From the NCBI GenBank assembly GCA_013350285.1, contig JAAXWG010000001.1, forward strand, positions 62,001-126,000: a DNA stretch of 64,000 nucleotides, written 5' to 3'. The DNA comes from Candidatus Altimarinota bacterium. Its GTDB lineage: Bacteria > Patescibacteriota > Gracilibacteria > BD1-5 > UBA6164. The notes under the pieces were generated by a model. It did not search any database. It had not been told where the DNA came from and saw only the letters and a program-made list of their open reading frames with translations. The translations under genes and the position numbers were made by a program. This document shows positions 9,054 through 19,770 of the stretch, in pieces. The stretch's first letter is position 1. The number at the start of each line of letters is the position of its first letter.

Positions 9054-11114
9054 CTATATATGGTTTAGTTTTTTTGCTTGCACATATTCATAAAAATCCC
9101 CTACTGTAATATATCATTTTCCTCAAGCAAATTCTGCAATTGCGGGATTTTGTTTATAAATTTTAAGATAATCAGGATTATTATCCGTTCATTTTCAAAT
9201 ATCTACCCCTATCCTTGTATCTTCTGATTTATTAAGAGAGGCAGGGTGAAAAGTTACAAGATATAAATCCTCTATTCTTTTTAATTTTCATTTATATGGA
9301 AGATAATATTTCCTAACATAATCTAATTGTTCTATTCAAGACATTTTTGCCAAAGCCTCTTTACTCGTACCAAGAGCCTTTGCTGTATTTGGCATAAATT
9401 GAATAAGTCCTATAGCCCCTTTAGGATTTTCCTTGCTTGTACTTATTCATGATTCTGCTTGCATAACAGTAAGCATATTATTAGTAGAACATCCTATCTC
9501 ACTACAAATATTTCTCAATTTTTCCATAAAGGCTTCTGATTTTTCAAGTTTTGTTCTTGCTATAATTTCTGCTTTATCTGATTGTTCAGGAGAAATCCTT
9601 GAAGAATCAAAAAATGCAGCTCTTACCATTTTTCTTCCAGTTGCCTGAGCATATCTTGTAAGAGGAATAGGTTTTCATTTATTTGCATAGGCATCTATAA
9701 CAAACCATTCTCATCCCCACTTATACCCTACAACTCTATGTCATGCTCCACCTCTTTTTTCAAGCATTTTTCATACTTTTCCTTTTCAAGTATAAAATAA
9801 ATCTACAAAATCTACTCAAGGGGTATTTAAAAAATCTAATTGTTGAGACTTTCATTTATAAGAATTATCTATTGCTCAATTATTATAACTATTCATTGCC
9901 ACATCAGCATCACCACTTTGAAGATTAATTTCAAATTGATTTTTTGCATTCATACGAGCTATATAAGCACACCAATAAGAGTTTTTTCATTTCTCTCTAT
10001 CTGCTTGTGCATCACTCATAGAAACAAATGGTCATCATTTTCATTCATATGATTCATTATAATCTTTATCAAACTCAATTTTTCATTCATATATTTGTCC
10101 AAATGTTTTTCCATTTTTTGTTTTTATTTTATCTTTATCCACTTCTATTTCTCCATTATATTTAGTCGTAAATAAATCTGAAAGTATTTTTAAATCTGCA
10201 GGACTTTTATAATCAATTTTTATTTCTGTATCGCTTGACCTTGCTTCTCTAATGATATTTTCAATATCTCAAGTTCTTATTTTTTCGTATCTATAATTTT
10301 CTGCTTGTAAGAAATCATCTTTTTCATTTTGTTCTAATGGTTTTTCATCAAGTATTTCTATAGTATATCCATCATATATCCTGATATAATCTCAAGTTGG
10401 CTTTCCTTGTGAATCAGCTATATAGTATCAAGGTCTTGGTATATATCCTCTTACTCATTCTACTCCATTAATTTTTACACGAGAAATTTTATCTATTGGA
10501 AGAATATCTCAGGCTCCTATAGTATTATTTACATCCTTATTTTTTCAAAAATTGGTAATAAAACTTTGTCATTTTTGTATATTTTCTTTTGAAACTTGTT
10601 TTCCATCTTCTGAAAGAAGGAAAACTTGAGCAAGATCAACTCCTTCTTTTTTCATCATATAAACATCTCCTGCTGAAATGTTATTTGGTCATTTTCTGAG
10701 AACTTCATTTACTGCCTCTTTTGATTTTCATTTGAGGTTTTTTATAGGATTTATTTTTGTTTTTCATTGCATAATTTCTTCCAAAAATTTATATCTATCC
10801 TTTGGGCTTATTTTTCTTAACATTTCTTGTTTTAGTGAAGAAATCTGTTCTTGAATAGAACTTATATCAATACTTGCTCATCCCATCTCATTTATAAAAT
10901 TTTGGAGCTTCTTTTCTGAATCTTGAAGTTTTTTAGTCATTTCTTGTAATTTTTTATAATTTCATGTATCATCTTCTGAAATTCAATGACTTATTCACAA
11001 CATTTCTTTTTTCATTTTTTCCCATTGTTGTTTGAGTCACTCTAACTCACTTTTTAAAGAAGAAAGAGAGTAAATTTTATCTTTATTTAGATTTGGATTT
11101 ATAACTTCGGTCAT
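9054..11114 (-). CDS. Large multidomain cell-wall hydrolase with SLT lytic transglycosylase domain
   Basis: A 686-residue protein starting MTEVINPNLNKDKIYSLSSL. The first 120 residues are coiled coil. Around residues 385-510 a segment begins SYWCAYIARMNAKNQF and later has GHRVVGYKWGGEGFVIDAY; a Cys then His in these settings suggests a CHAP or NlpC/P60-like peptidase (inference). From about residue 545 the sequence MLTVMQAESGISTSKENPKG then AIGLIQFMPNTAKALGTS is a clear soluble lytic transglycosylase domain with catalytic Glu near 553. No secretion signal is seen. The gene is first in a two-gene unit with 7508-9013 and is divergent from the channel-like gene at 11253. Confidence 0.75.
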
Positions 11115-11252
11115 TTCATTTTTTTAAAAAATTAATATCTTGCCTTAAGATTAACATATATTTTCCTAAAAATCAAAAATCTGTATAAAATCTCTTTAAA
11201 AATAAATAAACTTCCATATAATGAAAGAGTTTTAAAAAATAATATATCAATT

Positions 11253-11984
11253 ATGAATGGAAATATTAATTTTGAGCAATTTACAAATGATATTTCGTAT
11301 GAAATATTTTCTCGTCTTGAATATTATACTCCAAAAGTATTTTTTGCTCTTATTATACTTCTTTTTTGAATTATCATTTCTATCACTATCTATAAAATGA
11401 CTCTTTATCTTTTTGAAAAATTTAAGATAGGAGATTTTATCAATAAGATAGATATGAGCCCTCTTAAAAAAGAGGAAGAACTAAAAGAATGAGCTACTAC
11501 AAAAAAAGTAAAAAGAATAAAAAAAATAAATATTACAGAAAAACTTGAGCTTGATAAAATTGTCGGAAAATCTTTTGCTTATTATATTTTTCTTGTATTT
11601 TTTAGATTTTCTATCATTGCAATTGGTGTAACAGAAATAGAAAATTTTTTAAGTGATGTGCTCAATTATCTCCCAAGTCTCTTTATAGGAATAGTTATTG
11701 GATTTTTTGGTATACGATTTGCTGATACCGTCTATGATGTAATCTTTCATGCTCTCCAGATAGCAAAGCAAAAAACAGGAAAAGTGATAGCAATGCTTGC
11801 AAAAATTATTATTCTCTTTTTTACTACGATGCTTGTGCTTCATTATATAAAAATAGTTGATCAATTTATTATTAATACTTTTATTATAGGCTTTGTTTGA
11901 TCTATCTCTCTCGCTTGTGCTATTGCATTTTGACTTGGAGGAAGAGAAGTTGCCCATGAAATATTAGAAAGCTTTAAAAAATAA
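11253..11984 (+). CDS. Small-conductance mechanosensitive channel-like membrane protein
   Basis: A 243-residue polytopic membrane protein. It has a TM segment at about residues 27-48, a charged linker rich in Lys, then three or four further TM segments. The C-terminal part FIGIVIGFFGIRFADTVYDV and ACAIAFGLGGREVAHEILES resembles the conserved TM-helix repeats of MscS-related proteins, in which the Gly/Ala-rich helix lines the pore. The large cytoplasmic MscS beta domain is absent, so a gating role is uncertain. It is first in a plus-strand run of seven closely spaced genes, and a TATAAT at 11217-11222 may be its -10 box. Confidence 0.6.
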
Positions 11985-11993
11985 GAAAAATAG

Positions 11994-13349
11994 ATGAAAA
12001 AAGATTTTTTGAATTATATAGAAAAAGAATTTGAGTTCTCAAAAGAAGAAATGGAAAAATTTGAAAAATCACTTTCTCAAGGATTAAAAAAAACTATTCG
12101 TATCAATACCAATAAAATCTCCATAGAAAATTTTAAAAAAATTGCTTCAAAAAAATGATGGATTTTATCCGAAACAAACTATGGAAAAAATATGTTTTAT
12201 ATTGATAGAAGCTCTGATCTTGATATTCCTCTTTGAAACACTTTGGAGCATCTCAATGGATATTTTTATATCCAAGAACTTGCGGCTTCAAGTGCTCCTT
12301 TTTTTCTCTCATGAGATACAATAGATACTCAGGAGTATATTATTCTTGATATGAGTGCGAGTCCTTGAGGAAAAACAAGTAGTTTATGTGAATATTACCC
12401 AAACTCTCTTATTGTTGCAAATGAACTTGATAAAAAAAGACTCAAAACTCTTTTTGAAAATACAGACAGAATGGGAAACGAAAATGTAATTATTACAAAT
12501 TATGATGGAAGATTTTTTCAAAATCACAGCGAAATTTTTGATAAAATTCTCCTTGATGCTCCTTGTAGTGGTGAAGGGACAGCATTTAAAACAGATGATG
12601 CTCTCAAATATCGGAATATTAAAAATATTAAAAATATCGCAAAACTTCAATACAAATTACTTGAATCAGCTCTTATATCACTTAAAGTTTGAGGAGAAAT
12701 TGTCTATTCTACTTGTACCTTAAATACCATAGAAAATGAAGGTGTGATAGAAAAAATAATTTCAGAATATGGAAAATGTATTGAAATTATTCCTCTTTCA
12801 TCAAAAGAAAAATTTAAAAGAAATTGGCCCCATAGAGAAAACACTGGTTGATTTTTTGTCGCAAAAATAAAAAAAATCAAAAATAGAGAAATAAAAAAAG
12901 AAAAAAAGATTGAAAAAGTAATACAAAATATAGAAAAACTCAGCTCAAAAACAAGCAAAATGATAGAAGATTTTTTTGAAAATACTTTTTGATATGATGT
13001 GAGAGAAAAATATTTTTTTTCATATATGGGAAATATTTATATGACTTCTAAAAGCGGAGAAAAACTTTGGAATGATTTATTTTTTTATAAGATATGAGTT
13101 CAAATTTGAGCAATAAATAACTGAATATTTGAAGCAAATTTTTTTGCATGAACTTTGGAAAAATTTAAAAAATGAACTCTCTCAATACAAGAAAAAGATT
13201 TTTCTCTTCTTATGCAAGGATATGAAATAGAAACTCAAGAAAAAGATGGATACTATCAACTTCTTGTAGATAATACTCCTGCTTGAATAGGAAAAATAAA
13301 AAATACGAAACTAAAAAGCCTTATTCCTACAAAGTTTGTAAGAAAATAA
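11994..13349 (+). CDS. rRNA (cytosine-C5)-methyltransferase, RsmB/RsmF (NOL1/NOP2/sun) family
   Basis: Transfers methyl from S-adenosylmethionine to C5 of a cytosine in rRNA. The 451-residue product has the SAM-binding motif DMSASPGGKTS near residue 120 (Gly as TGA-GGA) and the catalytic motif DAPCSGEGTAF near residue 190. A second catalytic Cys lies in VYSTCTLNTIENE. The C-terminal hundred residues end in GIGKIKNTKLKSLIPTKFVR, like the RsmF RNA-binding extension. The gene starts nine bases after the channel gene. Whether it is RsmB or RsmF cannot be settled by eye; the C-terminal extension favours RsmF. Confidence 0.88.
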
Positions 13350-13411
13350 TTTTTTTACAAATTTCTCATTTTTTATACAATAACAAAAATATTTTTTCAT
13401 ACATACCAAAT

Positions 13412-14638
13412 TTGGAAACAAAAGTTTTTTGATGTAAAGTAAATAAATATTATACTGATTTATGGCTTAAAAGTGATTTTTTAAAAGATAAAAGGGGTAT
13501 TTTTATTGCTTCTTGTGTTGTGACTGATAAAGCAAAAAAGAAGTGGATAAAATTTGTAAAACAAAATATTTCAAAACTTCAAGAAGATGAAAAGATATTT
13601 ATAAGTGGATGTGGAGCCCTCAAAAAATGAGAAAAAGATGAATTATTTTTTGAAACATATAATGAACTTAATGATTGGAGAGAAAAAATAGTTCTTTTGT
13701 GAGAAGCTCCAAAAGAAGAGCAAAAAGAAGAAGAAAAACAAGAAAATAAAAGCCTTGCTCTTACAAAAAAATTTATTGTAATCCAAGGATGATGTGATAG
13801 TTTTTGTACTTTTTGTCTTACTGTTCAAAAAAGAGGAGCACATTTTTCAAGACAAAAAGAAGCAATACTCAAAGATATTCTTGCATTTGAAAAAAGATGA
13901 GGAAAAGAAGTTGTCTTAACGGGGATAAATCTTTCAGCTTGGGGAATGGCTTCAACAAATGATATCTGAAAATCAAGATTATGAGAATTACTCCACTATA
14001 TTCTTGAAAATACGAGTATTCCACGAATACGAATCAGTTCACTTTGACCAGAATTTATTGATGATACCGTGTTAGAAATTTTTGCAAAAAAAAGGATTTA
14101 TCCTCATTTTCATCTTTCTCTTCAGTCTTCTTCTGATACAATACTCAAAAGTATGGCAAGACACTATGATAAAAAATATATTGAAACTCTCCTCCAAAAA
14201 ATCACAAAAATACAAAGAGAAGATAGAGTAAAAATAAGTATTTGAGCAGATATTATTGTATGATTTCCTTGAGAAACAGAAGATGATTTTATAGAAACTT
14301 GTGAGCTTATTCAAAAATATACTATCAATAAAGTCCATTGTTTTCCTTTTTCTGCACATAATTTTTGAGAAACAGTTCCTGCATCATTTTTTCCAGACCA
14401 AGTAAATGAAAAAATAAAAAATGAAAGACAAAAACGACTTCTTAGTCTTGCAGAAAAAATAAGAAACGAATTTATACAAAGTCAAAAATGAAAAGAATTT
14501 AATGTCCTTGTAGAAAAAGTTGCAAAAGAAAAATTTGAAGGATGGACTGAAAACTATATAGAAATAAATGAGAAAAATTTTGTAATCAAAAACTGAGAAG
14601 TGAAAAAAAATACTATTATAACTTGAACTCTTATCTAA
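13412..14638 (+). CDS. mtaB: tRNA t6A37 C2-methylthiotransferase
   Basis: A radical-SAM enzyme of the MiaB/RimO/MtaB family, 408 residues. It has an N-terminal UPF0004 domain with the first Cys cluster (FGCKVNKYYTD, later ASCVVTD and SGCGAL) and the radical-SAM motif CDSFCTFC near residue 133. Then come TGINLSAWG, LSLQSSSD and IGADIIVGFPGETEDDF, and a C-terminal TRAM-like domain. The CKVN motif and domain order favour MtaB over MiaB. The TTG at 13412 is the best start, since no ATG precedes the FGCKVN motif at a sensible distance; this start is the least certain part. The stop overlaps the lspA start by one base (TAATG). Confidence 0.85.
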
Positions 14639-15195
14639 TGGAAAGAAAAAATACAAAAAGTAAGTTTTCCTTAAATGTGAAAGAAAATAATAAACTATCA
14701 AGCAAAAAAAAATGAGTAGATTTTTTTTCGCTTCGCTTTTTTATAATAATTTTTTCATCATTATTTCTTATTTTTCTTGATTTATTCACTAAATTTATAG
14801 CAAAAAATTTTCTTGATATTCAAATAAATATTATCAAAGATCTATTTTTTCTTGAGTTTGTAAAAAATCCATGAATAGCATTTTCTATTACAATCCCCAC
14901 TCTTTTTTTAAAAATTATGACTATAATTTTGATTTTTGGGATAGTTTATTATTATATAAAAGAAGAGCAAAAAAAAGAAGATAAATATATAGATATGAGC
15001 TTTATTTTGATTCTTTCTTGAGCTTTATGAAATGCTTATGAAAGAATCTTTGTTGGAGAAGTTATAGATTTTATCGGAATAAAATATTTTAGTGTTTTTA
15101 ATTTTGCTGATATTTACATAAGTTTATGAGTAGCACTTTACCTCTATAAAATTTTATTATGAGCCAAGAAAATCCATTTGGACCAAGAAAAATAA
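14638..15195 (+). CDS. lspA: Lipoprotein signal peptidase (signal peptidase II)
   Basis: An aspartic membrane protease that cleaves prolipoproteins before the lipidated Cys. The 185-residue product has four TM segments and the family motifs in order: FLDLFTKF, FVKNPGIAFS, GALGNAYERI, then VIDFI and FNFADIYI carrying the two catalytic Asp residues. The basic, Ser-rich N-terminal 25 residues are longer than usual. The ATG overlaps the mtaB stop by one base, and its last 37 bases overlap the next gene, which signals translational coupling. A likely substrate, a lipoprotein with a GSGC lipobox, is encoded at 58616. Confidence 0.92.
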
Positions 15196-15920
15196 ATATG
15201 CAAGAATTGTTTCTTAACTCTCTTGGAAGCTTTATTGCAGGAATTATAGGAAGCCTTATAATTATTATAATAATGCTTATTTTTTGAAATACTTTTAATA
15301 TCTCTGGAAAAATCATAGACGAAAATCTTGGAACAACAACCAACAATATGTTCCCTTTTGTTCTTTCTATTATTGGACTTATTGGGACAAGCACAACAAT
15401 GTTTTTAAATTATATATTTCTTCGTCTTACAAGCCCTGAAAGATATAAAAAAAATACAATCATTACAGGACAAATAGCTTTTTTTATAGTACTTTCCTAT
15501 ATTTTTATCACTCCCCTTTATATTTTTGCATGAAATATGTCGTATGGAAATATTATGATTGTATTTTTGGGACATACTCTTATAAATATTTTTTGAACAA
15601 GTATTATTATAGAAGTTCTTAATAATTATAGATATATTTTGACAGGATTGTATGGAAGTTTTATAGGACTTTTTATCAGTATTATACTCACTGTAATGAT
15701 ATTTTTCTACCTTAGCACTTGATATGCAAAGCTTATTTCTCTTCTCTTTCTTCTTCCCCTTATCAGTACAACAACTACTTTTTTTAAGCAATTATTTGAG
15801 CTTATGTATTATAAATATAACCATTTTAGCAATCTTGATCAGCTTGGTGATATTTTCTACCAGATAGAAATTCAAGAAAAACAAGACTTCCAAGAAGCAA
15901 TAGAAAAAGATACTATTTAA
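15159..15920 (+). CDS. Polytopic membrane protein, unknown
   Basis: A 253-residue protein with six predicted TM helices and a soluble charged tail of about 45 residues. It opens MSQENPFGPRKINMQELFLN. The first helix is IIGSLIIIIIMLIFG-like; the others are evenly spaced. The C-terminus ends in a Glu/Gln-rich helix. I recognise no family motif. It overlaps lspA by 37 bases in another frame and precedes the AMMECR1 gene by 20 bases, so it belongs to the same operon. Confidence 0.7.
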
Positions 15921-15940
15921 TCCTTTAAAAATAATACATT

Positions 15941-16474
15941 ATGTTAGAAATAATTAGCCAAACAATAGAATACTATTTTAAATATTTGAGAGAACCTTCT
16001 CCAAGTGATTTAAAGATACAAAATGAAAGCCTTCTTGGTATACCATGATGTACTTTTGTTACTTTGTATAAAAACTGAGAAATAAGAGGAGCTTGAGGAA
16101 ATGTAAAAGAAATAGAAAAAAATATCGTAGATGAAACTATAAAAAATACGATTACTGCTCTCACTCTTGATAAAAGATTTTCTCCTATTACTATGGAAGA
16201 AGCCAAAGATATAAAAATAAGAGTTGACCTCATAAAAGAAAGGCATATTTTAGAAGAATGAAAAATGCTTGAGCTTGACCCAGTAAAATTTGGAATTATC
16301 TGTATAAAAAGAGATTATGAAAAACTTGCTGTCATCCTCCCAAATATTGCAGCAAAACTTCTTACTGGATCTGATTTTATCCCTATGATAAAAGAAAAAT
16401 TAGAAGAAAAAGAATTTAACGAAAAAGATTATATCATCTATCAAATCACAACCCAAACTATGACAAATTTTTAA
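15941..16474 (+). CDS. AMMECR1-domain protein
   Basis: A 177-residue protein spanning one AMMECR1 domain. The signature region reads GIPGCTFVTLYKNGEIRGAG, matching the family pattern G-x-F-V-T-L plus L-R-G-x-G; the usual Cys after LRG is Ala here. Downstream are DKRFSPITMEEAKDIKIRVD and a YIIYQITTQTM end. The biochemical role of the family is not established, though in many bacteria it occurs with MEMO and radical-SAM partners. Neither partner is seen nearby. It sits 10 bases before rmuC. Confidence 0.8.
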
Positions 16475-16484
16475 TCAAAAATAT

Positions 16485-17588
16485 ATGCAAACAAACGAAA
16501 TCATTGTCTTTTTATTCTTTGTGATTATATTTCTTATTTGAGCTATTATTTATCTCGCTCTCAAACAAAAATGAGGTGATGGAAAAGATGTAAATCTCCT
16601 CCAAAAGCATATTTTTGAGCTGACAAAAATGATGGAATCAAAAATATCAGAAACCAATAAAAATCTTGATTATCGTCTTTCTGAAAGTAATAAAATGATT
16701 GTAGATAATCTCCAAAAAACTTTTGCTACCAATAGTAAAATCAGTGAAGATTCCAATAAAAGAATAGAAGATATTACAAAAAAACTCTGAGAACTTGATG
16801 AGACAAACAAGCAAATAAAAGATATAGGAAATCAACTAGAATGACTGGAAAATATCTTAAAAAATCCAAAACAAAGAGGGATTTTGTGAGAATATTTCCT
16901 AGAAACGGTTTTAAAAAATATTCTTCCTCCTGAAAATTACAAATTTCAATATGGATTTAAAAATGGAGAAATTGTTGATGCTGTTATTTTTATCAAAAAA
17001 AATATTATCCCTATAGATTCAAAATTTAGTCTTGAAAATTACAATAAATTTATAGGAGCAAAAACAGATACTGAAAAAGAAAAATACCAAAAAGAACTCA
17101 GAAATGACCTCAAAAAAAGAATTGATGAAACGAGTAAATATATTCGTCCCGAAGAAGGAACGATGGATTTTGCTTTTATGTTTATCCCCAGTGAGTGAAT
17201 TTATTATGATATATTGATAAACAAAGTTTGAACACTTGCAACAAATACGGCTGATTTGATAGAATATGCTTTCAAAGAAAAAAGAGTTATTATCGTTTCT
17301 CCGACCAGTTTTTATGCTTACTTACAAACCGTTTTACAAGGTCTGAAAGCTCTTCAAATAGAAGAAGCAGCAAAAGATATACAAAGACAAGTCATTATTC
17401 TCTGAAAGCATCTTAATGCATACGAGGAATATATCAAAAAACTTGGAAATAGTCTCGGAGTGAGTGTCAATCACTACAATACTGCCTACAAAGAATTTTA
17501 TAAAATTGATAAAGATATTACAAAAATAGCGGAAGTAGAAGGCGAAAAAAAAGAGATTTTGGAGCTGGAGAGACCACAGAGTAATTAG
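16485..17588 (+). CDS. rmuC: DNA recombination protein RmuC
   Basis: A 367-residue protein. It has one N-terminal TM helix (residues of about 6-27), then about 100 residues of coiled coil, then the RmuC nuclease-like core. Core motifs include [21 protein letters not shown] (visible in part), [20 protein letters not shown] and MFIPSEGIYYDI followed by [20 protein letters not shown]. The family limits inversions between short inverted repeats and has a PD-(D/E)XK-like fold. It is the last gene of the plus-strand run that begins at 11253. After it the sequence changes character. Confidence 0.88.
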
Positions 17589-17779
17589 GAAGAAAATATT
17601 GATATTTTTGTATAATAAATATAATTAATATACTAATTTCGTATTTTATGCTTTTATGGAATAAAAACAAATTTAAGTTCAGATAAAGAGTAGTTAGCAC
17701 GAAATCGCTTCGCTCTCTCAGGAGGCTCAGTTTTGTTTCGTTTCACTACACAAAACTTTTATTAAGATACAATATTATT

Positions 17780-18469
17780 ATGAAAACAGTAGGAATAATT
17801 GGAGGTCTTGGACCAGAAACGACATCGGAATTTTACCTAGATGTAGTTTTTTCGTGTCAGAAGAAAGACAAAACTCATAGGCCTTCAATCATAATCGCCA
17901 GCGTCCCTTTGCCTTACAAAATTGAAGAGGAAGCTATTGCTAAAAACCTAGGATTTGAAAGAATACCTCCTTTTTTAATTGAAGAGGCAAAGAGGCTAGA
18001 AAAAGCTGGTGCTGATTTTATTGTTATGCCCTGTAATTCTCTACATGTTTTTATCAAAGAGATCAGGGGTGCTGTCGATATTCCAGTTTTAAGCATTGTA
18101 GACGAAACGGTAAAATTCCTTAAGAAAAATAATTTGAATAAGGTTGGAATAGTTTCTACTTCCGCGACGATTAAGAATAAATTATACGAGAATGCCTTCG
18201 CTGAAAACAAAATTGGTTACGAAACTCCAGACGATTTTCAACAAGCGAAAATGGGCAAATTTATTCTTAATCTTGTTACTGGAATGCAGAATAATAAAGA
18301 TAGAGAAGAACTTATTCAAATTATTTCAGATTTTGACAAGAAAAATGTTGATTGTGTCGTGTTAGCATGTACAGACCTCCAATTATTAATTCCTCAACAC
18401 CCAACCTTAAAGATATTCGACACAATGAAAATATTTGCTGATGCAACTGTTGAGGAATTATTGAAATAA
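17780..18469 (+). CDS. Aspartate/glutamate racemase family protein
   Basis: A 229-residue protein starting MKTVGIIGGLGPETTSEFYL, the N-terminal motif of the Asp/Glu racemase superfamily. The two catalytic cysteines are present: VMPCNSLHVF (about residue 82) and VVLACTDLQLL (about residue 195). It likely interconverts L- and D-aspartate or glutamate, which would serve peptidoglycan or D-amino-acid metabolism. Every glycine is GGN, there is no TGA, and AAG and AGG codons are frequent. This sets it apart from the preceding genes and points to transfer. It is followed by an inverted repeat, not by a coupled gene. Confidence 0.88.
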   Translation: MKTVGIIGGLGPETTSEFYLDVVFSCQKKDKTHRPSIIIASVPLPYKIEEEAIAKNLGFERIPPFLIEEAKRLEKAGADFIVMPCNSLHVFIKEIRGAVDIPVLSIVDETVKFLKKNNLNKVGIVSTSATIKNKLYENAFAENKIGYETPDDFQQAKMGKFILNLVTGMQNNKDREELIQIISDFDKKNVDCVVLACTDLQLLIPQHPTLKIFDTMKIFADATVEELLK

Positions 18470-18546
18470 AAGTTTTTTTTTATAAAAATGCCATCAAAAT
18501 ATGCTAAAGCTCCACTTCGCTCCATTCTTGGACATCGTGCAACTCA

Positions 18547-18610
18547 CGGCTATACAAAATATTTTGCTCCTAAAATTTTCAATTTTGTGGCAAAATACTT
18601 CGCATAGCCG
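18547..18610. repeat. Imperfect 20-bp inverted repeat, MITE-like
   Basis: The arm CGGCTATACAAAATATTTTG (18547-18566) pairs with CAAAATACTTCGCATAGCCG (18591-18610) at 17 of 20 positions, with a 24-base loop. The surrounding 18484-18620 is richer in G/C and non-coding in appearance. It resembles a small non-autonomous palindromic element rather than a terminator, as no T-run follows. Confidence 0.5.
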
Positions 18611-18661
18611 CGGGGCATTATATGAAATTGTAAAAACTTTTTTATTTTTAATTTTAAAACT

Positions 18662-18997
18662 ATGGACAAAGCAAAAAAAACTAAAATAGGAGTAATGATT
18701 TGTAATATTATTTTTGTACTTTTACTCCTTCCATCATTATTCATTTCTGCTATGTCAGGTATGATGTTTGATGCTCCTGGTTCTGAAAATTCTACTTATA
18801 CAATACTGTTATTTAGTAGTGTAGTATCTTTCCCTTTGTTGATTATATTATCAATTCCTTTTTCAGGAATTTTTTACAAATTCCAAAAATATAACATTTC
18901 TCTGATAGTAGCTTTATCACCATTATTGAGCATTATTTTTTTTGCTTTATCTTTGTATTTATTGGGTGTTATGTGTAATGGAAATTTTGTATGTTAG
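18662..18997 (+). CDS. Small membrane protein, unknown
   Basis: A 111-residue protein, MDKAKKTKIGVMICNIIFVL at the start, with three or four TM segments and an ending MCNGNFVC. A basic N-terminus suggests the inside-first orientation. It has no TGA codons and all Gly are GGN, as in its two neighbours. I recognise no family. The gene lies between two inverted repeats in the putative island. Confidence 0.55.
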   Translation: MDKAKKTKIGVMICNIIFVLLLLPSLFISAMSGMMFDAPGSENSTYTILLFSSVVSFPLLIILSIPFSGIFYKFQKYNISLIVALSPLLSIIFFALSLYLLGVMCNGNFVC

Positions 18998-19034
18998 TTT
19001 TTACAATATAACATAACACGGTATATAGGGTTCT

Positions 19035-19077
19035 ATGATTTTTGCTCAATTAGATTTCAAAGGATTGCAAAAATCAT
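19035..19077. repeat. 11-bp inverted repeat in the island
   Basis: ATGATTTTTGC (19035-19045) and GCAAAAATCAT (19067-19077) are exact complements around a 21-base loop in the 198-base gap between the membrane protein and the SRPBCC gene. No T-run follows, so a terminator is unlikely. Function is unknown. Confidence 0.4.
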
Positions 19078-19195
19078 CTCTCTCAAATTTTGGAAACACT
19101 GTTATAATTTTAAAGGAATTTTTCAAAACTTCTCATATCCTTAAACATTATCTTTAACAAATTTTTTAGAATTTTATATTTTTTACCCATAAATT

Positions 19196-19642
19196 ATGAA
19201 ACATATTCATTTAGAAAATTCATGGATAATAAAAGCTCCTCTTGAGGAGGTTTTCAGCATCATCACTGATTTTGAAAATATGCCAAAAAACTTTCCTCAA
19301 GTTGCCGAGTCGCTCATCATTACAAAACAAGAAGGAAATAACTTGGAAATTGAAGCTCAAGTAAAATCTTTTGGTAGCACTTTTCTTGTCAAAATGAAAA
19401 CCAAAATTCTCCCACAAAGAGGCTTTATTTCTGATAATGAGAGTCCAAAATTTGGCACATCAGGACATGAGGAGCTTTTGTTGGAAAAAGTAGAGAGTGG
19501 AACAAAAATCAACTATGTTTACGAAGTTGATATTCATAAAAAATGGTTACGAATTATTGCTAAGCCACTTATTGGCTGGTTTGCAATGAAAGCATGGGAA
19601 AAAGCAGTCGTGGATAAATTGAGAGAAATTTTGGAAAAATAG
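19196..19642 (+). CDS. SRPBCC (START/Bet v1-like) family protein
   Basis: A 148-residue single-domain protein. It opens MKHIHLENSWIIKAPLEEVF, followed by SIITDFENMPKNFPQ; this is the typical beta strand plus V-F-x-x-I-x-D helix of polyketide cyclase/dehydrase-like lipid-binding proteins. The C-terminal long helix reads FAMKAWEKAVVDKLREILEK. Such proteins bind hydrophobic ligands; the ligand here is unknown. There are no TGA codons and the Gly codons are all GGN, as in the two genes before it. A strong terminator follows 46 bases after the stop. Confidence 0.8.
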   Translation: MKHIHLENSWIIKAPLEEVFSIITDFENMPKNFPQVAESLIITKQEGNNLEIEAQVKSFGSTFLVKMKTKILPQRGFISDNESPKFGTSGHEELLLEKVESGTKINYVYEVDIHKKWLRIIAKPLIGWFAMKAWEKAVVDKLREILEK

Positions 19643-19688
19643 AGAGAAAAAAATTGGTAAAAAATTTACATCCAATTTTAACACTTTG

Positions 19689-19726
19689 AAATCCGGACTT
19701 GAAAAGAAAAAGTCCGGATTTTTATT
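19689..19726 (+). terminator. Intrinsic terminator
   Basis: A 12-bp stem AAATCCGGACTT / AAGTCCGGATTT with a nine-base loop and a following T-run. It closes the SRPBCC gene and the putative island. Its CCGG core is more GC-rich than other terminators in the window. Confidence 0.85.
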
Positions 19727-19770
19727 ACGAAAATCAAGTTAGATTACTATAACAAAAAATCCTTCACCAA

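Larger units (their letters stand above)
17690..19730. other. Putative imported island that does not use TGA as glycine
   Basis: Three plus-strand genes (17780, 18662, 19196) contain no in-frame TGA. They spell all glycines GGN, and use AAG, AGG and NCG codons more than their neighbours. They are flanked and separated by 190-200-base gaps holding inverted repeats and short GC-richer patches (for example at 17700-17735 and 18600-18618). A terminator ends the block. The pattern suggests acquisition from a standard-code donor after, or in spite of, the TGA reassignment. Such genes translate identically under both codes. Confidence 0.6.

Noticed and set aside
13412-14638. RimO or MiaB instead of MtaB
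   Set aside because: The FGCKVN start and the spacing of the N-terminal cysteines match MtaB better. A search is needed to be certain, so the call remains slightly open.
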